A stretch of 64,000 bases of DNA from Clostridia bacterium (GTDB lineage Bacteria; Bacillota; Clostridia; Oscillospirales; Acutalibacteraceae). Below, in pieces: positions 1 through 6,305 of the stretch. Both the position numbers and the translations under genes were made by a program. The stretch lies in the NCBI GenBank assembly GCA_024692685.1, contig JAILMJ010000044.1:1-64000 (forward strand), given 5' to 3'. The notes under the pieces are model-generated. The model was given only the letters and a program-made list of their open reading frames with translations. It did not search any database and was not told the DNA's origin. Positions within the stretch are counted from its first letter, which is position 1, and each line of letters starts with the position of its first letter.

Positions 1-554
1 TCGCACATTTTGTAATATTTCACAAGACTGAAATCATGACCCTGACCGAAATCCGGATATTGTACGCAATACATAAATTCTCTTGACTGAGTTGATTTAT
101 AGAAATAATTGTTGTCGGGATCTTTCATGTTCAGATAGCAGAGAACTGTTCTGAATTCCTGTCTTATCGACCATTTGCCGGGTTCATATTCATCAAGAAG
201 TTTATTGACGGTATCCATAAACGATTCAATCTTATTCTGTCTTTTTGAAAGATCGCCGCCGTCATCGTCAAACAACTCAATGAATGCGTTTCTTATAGTT
301 TCGACCAGTTCAGGTCTTTGAGCAAGAGCAACGATTCCGCTTGTAGGATGCATAGTGCTGCCGTCAATCAGAGTGCTTGATTCTTTTATTGCGTCTTTGA
401 ACATTTGAACAAAGTCGGCAGCATCGGGGTTCCAGTTCTTTTGAAAACACTGAACAGCCTGTAGCTTAAAATATTCGTCTCTGCCGCCGTTGTTTATATA
501 TTCGTAGTTTTCATAGTAGTTATCGAGTAATTGATTCAAATTAACAGTATTCAT
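1..554 (-). CDS. uncharacterised protein, N-terminal part (cut by window edge)
   Basis: An open frame runs on the minus strand from an ATG at 554 to the window edge without a stop, giving about 184 residues starting MNTVNLNQLLDNYYENY. A good AAGGAG site lies 7 bases before the start. The translation is acidic and aromatic-rich, with a TSGIVALAQRPE stretch near residue 71 and a WSIRQEFRTVLCYLN block near residue 125. From memory this resembles the N-terminal domain found ahead of the McrB-like AAA/GTPase module in clostridial restriction proteins, but the diagnostic Walker motifs would lie outside the window. It begins 15 bases after the ATPase gene stop, so both probably share a transcript with the WYL regulator. 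I am confident it is coding and unsure of the family. Confidence 0.6.
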   Translation of the reverse strand, partial: MNTVNLNQLLDNYYENYEYINNGGRDEYFKLQAVQCFQKNWNPDAADFVQMFKDAIKESSTLIDGSTMHPTSGIVALAQRPELVETIRNAFIELFDDDGGDLSKRQNKIESFMDTVNKLLDEYEPGKWSIRQEFRTVLCYLNMKDPDNNYFYKSTQSREFMYCVQYPDFGQGHDFSLVKYYKMC

Positions 555-569
555 TATAAAACTCCTTAT

Positions 570-1721
570 TTAAAATTCATTTTCATGTTCTTTGAAAAAA
601 TCCGCGTAAACTCTTACATTTTCAAGTTCCGTCCATTTACAGACCGAGGCGTCTTCATCATCGAGATTGTATATTTTCGCTCCCTTCATCGCAAGCAGGA
701 GCGGTGAATGGGTCGCTATTATGAACTGACAGCCGAAAAATCGCGCCGATTCTTCTATAAACTGTTTAAGTTCAAGCTGCAATTTCGGAGCCAGACTGTT
801 TTCCGGCTCATCCAGTAAATACAGTGCGTTTTTGTCTATCTCCTCGGTGAGATATTTCATTGCCGTCTCGCCGTTTGAGCCGGCGGCAATATTCTTTTCA
901 ACACGCTTTGTTATGTATTCCGAGGTCGCCTGTGTTGCGGCGTCAAAATACTCGCTCCAGTTATCATAAAATTCCATACCCTTAAATCTGAGATTTTCGG
1001 GGTCTTCCGTGATTTCTCTTTGTAAATCACGGCGTTTATCTCTTACCGATGTGCGGTGAGCGTTTATGCCGAGATTTGCGCTTCTTACCGCGTTCATCTT
1101 TTTGAAAATATCATCGCTTGTTATAATCTTGCTTTCACCCGGAATCTCTCTGATTTCCATTTCGCAAAGATTGCAGTAATCATTAAAGAAATCGGTTTTG
1201 TTATACGGAGCGTTTCTGGTAAGTTCAAACTTCTCTGCTATAACATTTAACAAGGTAGATTTACCGCTGCCGTTGCTGCCGTAAAAAACAGTTATCGGCT
1301 CAAACTCAAAGACCGGACATTCGTAAAAACGAGTAAAGAAACTGAAGGGATAGTGCGAAGAATAGACCTTTGTTTGGCTTGCTTTTCTTTCGGGGTCACC
1401 GTCTTCGGCATAAAGCCAAAAACGCTCTTCTGCTTGACTCGGTATTTTCATTGAGTAAAGATAACTCCTCAAATTCCCGTCTCCTTTCCGTTTCTTTATT
1501 TTGTTCCCGGATTCTTCTTTTTCCAAATACCTGTTGTAATATGGAATAATAAATTCATATACCGTCTGTTTGTCTCTTATATCATTTTTCTCTATGAATC
1601 CGGCGATATATTTAACTGACTCGGTTTTTTCGGCAACGGCTGTCACAGACAATACAAACCGTTCATCTCTTTCGATTGCGGCAAGCAGTTCTATCAGATG
1701 CCTCAAATCTTTATCAACCAT
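570..1721 (-). CDS. AAA family ATPase, SMC/OLD-like (AAA_21/AAA_15 type)
   Basis: 383 residues. A Walker A loop GSNGSGKST is at residues 148-156, a Walker B LLDEPEN at about 302-308, and an H-loop ATHSP with His338, the order seen in ABC-type ATPases of the OLD/RloC/retron-ATPase grade that often serve in phage-defence modules. No TOPRIM or HNH effector follows the ATPase, so any effector would be a partner such as the gene beginning at 554. Roughly the first 85 residues precede the usual ATPase start and look like a separate small helical region with a basic KIKKRKGDG linker. The ATG at 1719-1721 overlaps the TAA of the upstream regulator by one base (TAATG) with GGAG just upstream, which implies translational coupling. 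Target and role are not visible from the sequence. Confidence 0.8.
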   Translation of the reverse strand: MVDKDLRHLIELLAAIERDERFVLSVTAVAEKTESVKYIAGFIEKNDIRDKQTVYEFIIPYYNRYLEKEESGNKIKKRKGDGNLRSYLYSMKIPSQAEERFWLYAEDGDPERKASQTKVYSSHYPFSFFTRFYECPVFEFEPITVFYGSNGSGKSTLLNVIAEKFELTRNAPYNKTDFFNDYCNLCEMEIREIPGESKIITSDDIFKKMNAVRSANLGINAHRTSVRDKRRDLQREITEDPENLRFKGMEFYDNWSEYFDAATQATSEYITKRVEKNIAAGSNGETAMKYLTEEIDKNALYLLDEPENSLAPKLQLELKQFIEESARFFGCQFIIATHSPLLLAMKGAKIYNLDDEDASVCKWTELENVRVYADFFKEHENEF

Positions 1722-2410
1722 TAAAAGACTCCGTACTTTTCATTCAAAAGTTTAATATGTTCAACAACATCATTTCTGACGCTTTCGGGTTCGAGCACCT
1801 CGACAACACCGCAATGCTGCACAAACCAGGAAGTAATACCCCAGCCGTCATTGACCGTTACACCGGCTGTTACTTTACCGTTTTCAACTTTTTCAATATG
1901 AAACGCTGTTCCGAAAGTGTCCACAAGTAAATCAATTCTGTCTTCATCGCAGGTAAGGCAGATAAATGTTGTTTCACCGCTGAAGTTATAGATATTCCTT
2001 TCAACAAAATCTGCGATTCGTGTTTTCGCACCGTTTCCGAGCAGTTTTTCCGGAGGGATGGCTTTTTCTTCAAGTATTTCGGGCTCGCTGATTCTTTCAA
2101 GGCGAAAATACGAAAGAGTATCGTATTTATCATAGTTGCCGATAAGATAATACCTGTCTTGCCTTCGGACAATAGTGTATGGGCTTACCGAATATTCCAT
2201 GCCGTCATATCTCAGATGCTTTTTTAAATCTGTGCCGGTATATGTGTATTTGAATTCGATTTTGGATTGTTTCGATATTGCTTTCAAAATTATATCAATA
2301 TTGTTTTTTGTGACCGGGTCACCCGTATGCCCGGAAGATAGCAATGGAGTAACTGATTTCAGAACCTTTTGAGAATCAATACTCGCCAGAGCGCTGATTT
2401 TATTAATCAT
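1721..2410 (-). CDS. WYL-domain regulator, C-terminal part (split gene)
   Basis: 229 residues covering the WYL ligand-sensing domain (RYDGMEYSVSPYTIV followed by YYLIGNYD, about residues 68-95) and the C-terminal WCX extension ending at NEKYGVF. It lacks the N-terminal winged helix of the family, which is present immediately upstream in the same frame at 2426-2713. The two are separated only by TAA plus five sense codons (AAG AAC AGA AAA GAA) before this ATG, so a single stop codon breaks what should be a roughly 330-residue DeoR/WYL regulator. No strong ribosome site precedes the ATG at 2410, so separate translation would rely on reinitiation. Full-length relatives sense nucleic-acid or nucleotide ligands and repress defence operons. 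Confidence 0.75.
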   Translation of the reverse strand: MINKISALASIDSQKVLKSVTPLLSSGHTGDPVTKNNIDIILKAISKQSKIEFKYTYTGTDLKKHLRYDGMEYSVSPYTIVRRQDRYYLIGNYDKYDTLSYFRLERISEPEILEEKAIPPEKLLGNGAKTRIADFVERNIYNFSGETTFICLTCDEDRIDLLVDTFGTAFHIEKVENGKVTAGVTVNDGWGITSWFVQHCGVVEVLEPESVRNDVVEHIKLLNEKYGVF

Positions 2411-2425
2411 TTCTTTTCTGTTCTT

Positions 2426-2713
2426 TTACGTTAAGAATTCCGAACTGGCAACTGCATCCATAAGAACCTTTAATTCCCAGTCTTCAAATTCACGGCTTGC
2501 CATAAAAAAACCGCGTTTGTTATCGCTGTGAAGCATAATATCATTGCCGCAGTCACGCAGGGCATATAGATCTCGCAGAACGGATTTTCTTTCAGTTTCA
2601 ATGCCATACAGTTTCAGCTTTTTGATTATCTGATTAACGGGTACAGGGTGGTCCTCGTCGGTTTGTTTCATTATTTCCAGAACCCTGAGCAGTTTAATTT
2701 TTGATATTTCCAT
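2426..2713 (-). CDS. WYL-type regulator, N-terminal winged-helix part (split gene)
   Basis: 95 residues with an HTH_11-like winged helix (KIKLLRVLEIM, then ERKSVLRDLYALRDCG) and the start of the linker ending in ASSEFLT before TAA at 2426-2428. In intact relatives the linker continues from this point into the WYL domain, and here the reading frame stays open beyond the stop into the 1721-2410 coding region. A GGGAG site 9 bases before the ATG and a good promoter at 2754-2782 show that expression is still possible. Either the gene is a recent nonsense pseudogene, the stop is a sequencing or assembly error, or the two pieces act separately. A DNA-binding fragment without its sensor would lose ligand control. 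Confidence 0.7.
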   Translation of the reverse strand: MEISKIKLLRVLEIMKQTDEDHPVPVNQIIKKLKLYGIETERKSVLRDLYALRDCGNDIMLHSDNKRGFFMASREFEDWELKVLMDAVASSEFLT

Positions 2714-2753
2714 TAAGTATCTCCCGCCTTTGCAAGTTTATTCTAACACACAT

Positions 2754-2782
2754 ACTATACCATATTCGGGACAGGTGAGCAA
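2754..2782 (-). promoter_or_regulatory. promoter for the WYL/ATPase operon
   Basis: On the minus strand TTGCTC (2782-2777) and TATAGT (2759-2754) are spaced by 17 bases, about 40 bases before the regulator start codon. It lies just beyond an intrinsic terminator, so it would drive 2713 down through the gene at the window edge. Confidence 0.6.
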
Positions 2783-2794
2783 GCGTTTTCAAAA

Positions 2795-2824
2795 AATAAG
2801 ACGACAGTTCAAAAACTGCCGTCC
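2795..2824 (-). terminator. intrinsic terminator, minus strand, no assigned gene
   Basis: Read on the minus strand this is GACGGCAGTT, loop TTTG, AACTGTCGTC (10 pairs with one G-U) followed by TTATTTTTT. The tRNA-fMet unit upstream already has its own terminator at 3151-3188, so this one either backs it up or ends an unrecognised minus-strand transcript from about 3140-2830. Confidence 0.6.
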
Positions 2825-2855
2825 GAATGTCAACAAGTACCCTCACCCTCCGGGT

Positions 2856-2933
2856 ATTCCCCCTTCGGGCTCATAACCTGAGCCATAAAGTTAAATTTCG
2901 GCTCACAGTAAAAGGAACAGGCACCGCAAATGC
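2856..2933. repeat. imperfect direct repeat, copy 1
   Basis: Positions 2861-2886 and 2901-2933 are identical to 3101-3126 and 3141-3173, exactly 240 bases away; the 14 bases between these blocks have drifted. The last 23 bases equal the distal arm and most of the loop of the tRNA-fMet terminator, but here the second arm is missing, so this copy is a half-terminator. Confidence 0.8.
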
Positions 2934-3095
2934 GTGATAGGTTTTCCTGTTGCTTTTTGAAATACAGTTTGCGTGGCCCCTCAGAAACATGGTCGTCTCA
3001 CTCGCTGTTTCGCTTCGTGATACTCCCTGTTTCTTCACCTCAGCGTAACGCCTTCATCTGCCACAGGCAGCGGCGTCACGCTTCGCCCCCGTGTT

Positions 3096-3173
3096 ATTCG
3101 CCCTTCGGGCTCATAACCTGAGCCATTAATTTAATTCCCGGCTCACAGTAAAAGGAACAGGCACCGCAAATGC
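3096..3173. repeat. imperfect direct repeat, copy 2 (includes half of the tRNA terminator)
   Basis: Second copy of the 78-base unit. Homology stops at 3173, inside the loop of the tRNA-fMet terminator hairpin. Both copies also carry cgggctcataacc, matching the anticodon arm of the nearby initiator tRNA but on the opposite strand. The roughly 160 bases between the copies hold only a spurious reading frame (2930-3121 plus). Confidence 0.8.
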
Positions 3174-3187
3174 AGTGCCTGTTCCTT

Positions 3188-3188
<1 letters not shown>
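3145..3188 (-). terminator. terminator of tRNA-fMet
   Basis: A perfect 14-pair hairpin (3151-3164 with 3175-3188, loop 3165-3174). Read on the minus strand it ends in CCTTTTACTG, an intrinsic terminator abutting the tRNA 3' CCA. Confidence 0.85.
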
Positions 3189-3263
<75 letters not shown>

Positions 3264-3281
3264 ATATTCGTTGTGCCTTAT

Positions 3282-3309
3282 ATTATACACAAATAAAGCG
3301 GAATGTCAA
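3282..3309 (-). promoter_or_regulatory. tRNA-fMet promoter
   Basis: TTGACA (3309-3304) and TATAAT (3287-3282) on the minus strand with a 16-base spacer; the -10 lies 18 bases from the mature tRNA 5' end. Confidence 0.85.
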
Positions 3310-3674
3310 GAGCTTTTTTACCTGTTCCTCTTTTGCGCATAAATCAAATCAAACAAAAAATATGCGGTTTCCGGTTTCCGCAAAAACTGTAATGCTTTCA
3401 TAACTGTCGGAGCTTGTCCGGATGACACGGTTTTAATACGGTTATGCCGCAAATACTTTGTTGACAGCTTGCAGGCTTTCTTATACGAGCAGAAACGAAC
3501 AAATTATTTCGTTGCCGAATTACATAGTGCTCATCCCGGACCGGCAAGAGCAACGGCAGCACAGAAAATACAGCTGTAAAAAGCATTACGGCTTAAATCT
3601 ATGCGTTTTTTAACGCTTTTTCGGGAGTTAAATACTGCCTTAAAAAGCGAATTAAAATAAATTTTAAAAAATTC
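3310..3674. other. gene-free stretch between tRNA-fMet and rpsT
   Basis: About 365 AT-rich bases. The short frames on either strand here (for example 3398-3586 minus) lack ribosome sites and recognisable content. No RNA family or clear terminator could be assigned. Confidence 0.5.
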
Positions 3675-3703
3675 TTGCAATCGGCTTGAAATTGTGTTAA
3701 TAT
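3675..3703 (+). promoter_or_regulatory. rpsT promoter
   Basis: CTTGCA-A with -35 TTGCAA (3675-3680), 17-base spacer, -10 TAATAT (3698-3703) in the context TGTTAATATA. The rpmB promoter at 31859-31887 has the same two elements and spacing. Confidence 0.7.
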
Positions 3704-3732
3704 ACTGCGGTAAGCAAGAAGGAGGTGTAGAT

Positions 3733-3984
3733 ATGCCCAATATTAAATCAGCAAAGAAGAGAGTCAAAGTTAACAAAACAAGAGCAGCACGCAACAAATC
3801 CCGCAACACCGCTCTTAAGACTGCCATCAAAAAGGCAAACCTCGCAGTAGAGGCAGGCTCTCCCGATGCACAGGCTCTCATCACAGAGGCCGTCAAGAAA
3901 GTAGATCAGGCTGCTGCGAAAGGCCTTATACATAAGAATAATGCCGCTCACAAGAAAGCAGCTCTCGCTAAACTGGCAAAATAA
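3733..3984 (+). CDS. rpsT: 30S ribosomal protein S20
   Basis: 83 residues starting MPNIKSAKKR, highly basic, with the alternating Lys/Ala helices of S20, a protein that binds 16S rRNA early in small-subunit assembly. The frame extends upstream to 3694, but the ATG at 3733 is chosen because GGAGG (3721-3725) sits 7 bases before it and the family begins with this sequence. The C-terminal AAHKKAALAKLAK tail matches the usual end. It is a monocistronic unit with its own promoter; a weak hairpin follows at 4003-4035. Confidence 0.97.
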   Translation: MPNIKSAKKRVKVNKTRAARNKSRNTALKTAIKKANLAVEAGSPDAQALITEAVKKVDQAAAKGLIHKNNAAHKKAALAKLAK

Positions 3985-4002
3985 TTAAATTTAAAATTTA
4001 AC

Positions 4003-4035
4003 GGCTGCGGTTGTAAACTTTTTATGACCGCAGTC
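4003..4035 (+). terminator. hairpin after rpsT
   Basis: GGCTGCGGT (4003-4011) pairs with ACCGCAGTC (4027-4035), with a 15-base loop. The following GTATTGTTATT is a poor T-run, so termination may be leaky. Confidence 0.45.
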
Positions 4036-4044
4036 GTATTGTTA

Positions 4045-4073
4045 TTGACATTCTCATACGCGTTTGATATAAT
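4045..4073 (+). promoter_or_regulatory. consensus promoter for the 4118 gene and acpP
   Basis: TTGACA (4045-4050), exactly 17 bases, TATAAT (4068-4073): a perfect sigma-A consensus, the strongest-looking plus-strand promoter in the window. Confidence 0.85.
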
Positions 4074-4117
4074 TTTTATGTACAGTTAACTGTAACATTT
4101 TTACGGAGGATATTTCA

Positions 4118-4291
4118 ATGGAAGCTTTCAAAAAGATTTGCAAAATCGTTGCCATAGCAGCGGCAATAGCGGCTTTTGTTGCCGGTATCGTCATTTGTGT
4201 TAAAAAACTTAAAGAGAAAAAAGCAGCTCAGGGCGAGAGCGAAGAAAACTATGTTTCCTGCTCATGCTGTGAAGTTCCCGAAAATAACTAA
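4118..4291 (+). CDS. small Cys-rich single-TM protein
   Basis: 57 residues. GGAGGA at 4105-4110 precedes the ATG by 7 bases. A short basic N-terminus (MEAFKKICKI) leads into one hydrophobic helix of about residues 11-28, then a charged KKLKEKK-AAQGESEE tail ending in CSCC near residues 48-51. Cysteines are at 8, 27, 48, 50 and 51. It is too short for most gene callers but has a perfect promoter, a good ribosome site and sits 55 bases before acpP, so the two probably share a transcript. The C-terminal Cys cluster could bind metal or be lipid- or thiol-modified; this is inference. I recognise no family. Confidence 0.65.
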   Translation: MEAFKKICKIVAIAAAIAAFVAGIVICVKKLKEKKAAQGESEENYVSCSCCEVPENN

Positions 4292-4346
4292 CTTTTCCGA
4301 TTTGAGGGTTTGAATTTTCGGGCCTTCAAAATAACAGGAGGATAAA

Positions 4347-4577
4347 ATGGTACTTGAAAAAATAATCGACATCATCAGTGAGCAACTCGAAATTGAGAAA
4401 TCAGTTATCAAGGAAAATTCAGACCTCGTAGAAGATCTCGGAGCAGGCAGCCTCGACCTTATCGACCTCGCTATGTCCATCGAAGATGAATTCAGCATTG
4501 AGCTTCCCGATACCGACCTTGACAAAATCAGAACAGTCGGCCAGCTTGCGGCTTATGTTGAAAAAAACAAGAAATAA
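4347..4577 (+). CDS. acpP: acyl carrier protein
   Basis: 76 residues, acidic, the length and four-helix layout of type II fatty-acid ACP: helix 1 LEKIIDIISEQLEI, then SDLVEDLGAGSLDLIDLAMSIEDEF. Ser35 is the expected 4'-phosphopantetheine site. The canonical Asp-Ser-Leu is Gly-Ser-Leu here, so the Asp contacting the phosphopantetheinyl transferase is absent. AGGAGG lies 8 bases before the start. It stands alone from other fatty-acid genes, between a micro-membrane protein and nagA, and ends at a strong terminator. It may be a housekeeping ACP or a specialised second ACP; a full fab cluster elsewhere in the genome would favour the latter. Confidence 0.9.
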   Translation: MVLEKIIDIISEQLEIEKSVIKENSDLVEDLGAGSLDLIDLAMSIEDEFSIELPDTDLDKIRTVGQLAAYVEKNKK

Positions 4578-4590
4578 TTGAATTTGTTAC

Positions 4591-4618
4591 TCCGCAGCAT
4601 TAACGCTGCGGATTTTTT
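4591..4618 (+). terminator. terminator after acpP
   Basis: TCCGCAGC, loop ATTAAC, GCTGCGGA, then TTTTTT: an ideal intrinsic terminator 13 bases after the acpP stop. Confidence 0.92.
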
Positions 4619-4655
4619 AATAACCCGACAAAACGGATAATTCACAGGTGAAACT

Positions 4656-5777
4656 ATGTCAGACAGAAAAGTATTCAAAAATGCCCGCGTTTGTAATTCC
4701 TCATTTGAATTCATCAATACAGATATTACGACAGAAGACGGCAAAATCGTTTCGCTGAACAGTAATAATGAAAGCGGAACCGACTGCACCGGGTTAACGA
4801 TAATTCCGGGCTTTATCGATATTCATACGCACGGCTGCAAAGATGCGGATGTTACCGACGGAAATCCGGAAAGCGCAGCGGAAATGAGCAGATATCTCGC
4901 AGCAAGGGGAATAACCTCATTCTGCCCCACGTCAATGACATTGCCCGCAGAAAAACTTGAAAGGAGCTTCGGGTTTGTAGCAGAAACAATGGGCAACGAA
5001 CCGGGTGCGTATATCCACGGAATAAATATGGAGGGCCCGTTTATTTCGCACGAGAAGAAGGGCGCGCAGGAAGAGAAATACATCATTCCGCCGGATACAG
5101 AATTATTCAAAAAGCTCAATGCAATCTGCCCTGTCAGACTTGTTGACATCGCTCCGGAAATGCCCGGAGCGAATGAGTTCATAAAGGAAATATCAAAAAT
5201 CTGCACAGTATCCGTCGCCCATTCCGCGGCAACATACGAAATCGCAAAAAACGCTTTTGACAAGGGCATAACACACGCTACCCATCTATTCAACGCTATG
5301 ACCGGCCTTGAATCCAGAAAACCGGGTATCGTGGGTGCTGTATTTGACAGCGGGAATGTCACGGCAGAGTTGATATGCGACGGAATACACATTTCGCCCG
5401 CGGTTCTGAGAACGGCATTCAAGGTGCTGGGATATGACAGAACCGTTGTAATAAGCGACAGCGTAATGGGCGCGGGTCTTGCCGAAGGAGAAACCGTTCC
5501 CGGAGGAGAACTTGTAATAAAAGAAGGAGCCGCAAGACTGCCCGACGGTACGCTTGCCGGCAGTATAACAAATTTATATGAAGAATACAAAAATCTCATA
5601 ACGTTCGGAATCCCGGAAGAACAGGTATTACGGTCTCTGACAATAAACCCGGCAAGAGTGATAGGAGCGGATAAAACCACCGGAAGCATCAAAGAAGGAA
5701 AGAATGCCGATTTTATCATTCTGGACAAAAATCGCAACATAAAGAATGTGATTATCAAGGGAAAAATTGCGGTCTGA
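4656..5777 (+). CDS. nagA: N-acetylglucosamine-6-phosphate deacetylase
   Basis: 373 residues of the amidohydrolase TIM barrel that converts GlcNAc-6-P to GlcN-6-P and acetate, feeding amino-sugar catabolism and cell-wall recycling. Visible motifs are HTHG (His57, His59) after the PGFID strand, MEGPF with Glu126, His189 in VAHS, THLFNAM with His210, CDGIH with His245, and catalytic Asp268 in ISDSVMG. Length is standard for the family. AGGTGA precedes the ATG. No nagB or transporter adjoins it, unlike many nag operons; it lies between two terminators as a single-gene unit. Confidence 0.95.
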   Translation: MSDRKVFKNARVCNSSFEFINTDITTEDGKIVSLNSNNESGTDCTGLTIIPGFIDIHTHGCKDADVTDGNPESAAEMSRYLAARGITSFCPTSMTLPAEKLERSFGFVAETMGNEPGAYIHGINMEGPFISHEKKGAQEEKYIIPPDTELFKKLNAICPVRLVDIAPEMPGANEFIKEISKICTVSVAHSAATYEIAKNAFDKGITHATHLFNAMTGLESRKPGIVGAVFDSGNVTAELICDGIHISPAVLRTAFKVLGYDRTVVISDSVMGAGLAEGETVPGGELVIKEGAARLPDGTLAGSITNLYEEYKNLITFGIPEEQVLRSLTINPARVIGADKTTGSIKEGKNADFIILDKNRNIKNVIIKGKIAV

Positions 5778-5838
5778 CGGCAAACTTGCATATACCTCAA
5801 AAACAAAGATCCGCAGAAAACAGAATATGCATTATTTC

Positions 5839-5873
5839 CGCCTGTAAAGCTTGATGCCTTTACAGGCGTTTAT
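5839..5873 (+). terminator. terminator after nagA
   Basis: CGCCTGTAAAG (5839-5849) pairs perfectly with CTTTACAGGCG (5858-5868), loop of 8, followed by TTTATTG. Confidence 0.85.
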
Positions 5874-5978
5874 TGTAAAGACGATTAACTTGCGATGTGA
5901 ATAACTTCGTGAAAAAAGTGAAAAAGTCATCTTTTATTTTTCTTATTTGGAATATAAATCGTAAAGTAGTTCACTTTA

Positions 5979-6149
5979 CTAACTCGTTTTTTCACATTTG
6001 GATAATTTTTTATGCCTTTTTGAAGCAAAATATTCATGAATAATTTTTGCAAGAACGACGGTTTTTCTGTCATTAACCCGATAAAAGACGGCAAATAAAA
6101 CCCTGTCTGTTCCGTCATTTTTACCACAATACCTGTGTTTCATTATCAT
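5979..6149 (-). CDS. small ORF, possible RelE/HigB-like toxin remnant
   Basis: 56 residues if begun at the ATG at 6149, which has AGAGGGG just upstream; the frame reaches 6197 without another ribosome site. The middle reads TDRVLFAVFYRVNDRKTVVLAKIIHEYF with a basic ASKRHKK tail, loosely like the C-terminal strands and helix of Gp49/HigB toxins, but the N-terminal half of that fold is missing and no antitoxin is adjacent. The gap 5874-6248 otherwise shows nothing. This is probably a decayed fragment, and it could be chance. Confidence 0.25.
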   Translation of the reverse strand: MIMKHRYCGKNDGTDRVLFAVFYRVNDRKTVVLAKIIHEYFASKRHKKLSKCEKTS

Positions 6150-6248
6150 TTTTTCCCCTCTGACAGTTATGAAACAGCCGAAAATCCGCGTTTGCATACA
6201 GAAAAAACAGTCGGTAATCTTTACGGCTTTTAATCCTGCGCAGTTATA

Positions 6249-6277
6249 TTTACATTGGCAGCGAATTATGATAATAT
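6249..6277 (+). promoter_or_regulatory. promoter of the ASKHA/ferredoxin gene
   Basis: TTTACA (6249-6254), 17 bases, TAATAT (6272-6277), 29 bases ahead of the start codon. Confidence 0.55.
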
Positions 6278-6305
6278 TAGGTAAAATATAACCGGGAATG
6301 ATAAT

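Noticed and set aside
2930-3121. 63-codon plus-strand frame inside the repeat region
   Set aside because: Low-complexity translation, no ribosome site, created by the repeat sequence.
2856-3173. CRISPR array
   Set aside because: Only two repeat copies with a single 160-bp gap, imperfect in the middle and explained by the tRNA flank.
4823-5806. 327-codon minus-strand frame
   Set aside because: It lies antisense to nagA, whose motifs and length are complete; its translation is Ser/Pro-rich with no domain and no ribosome site.
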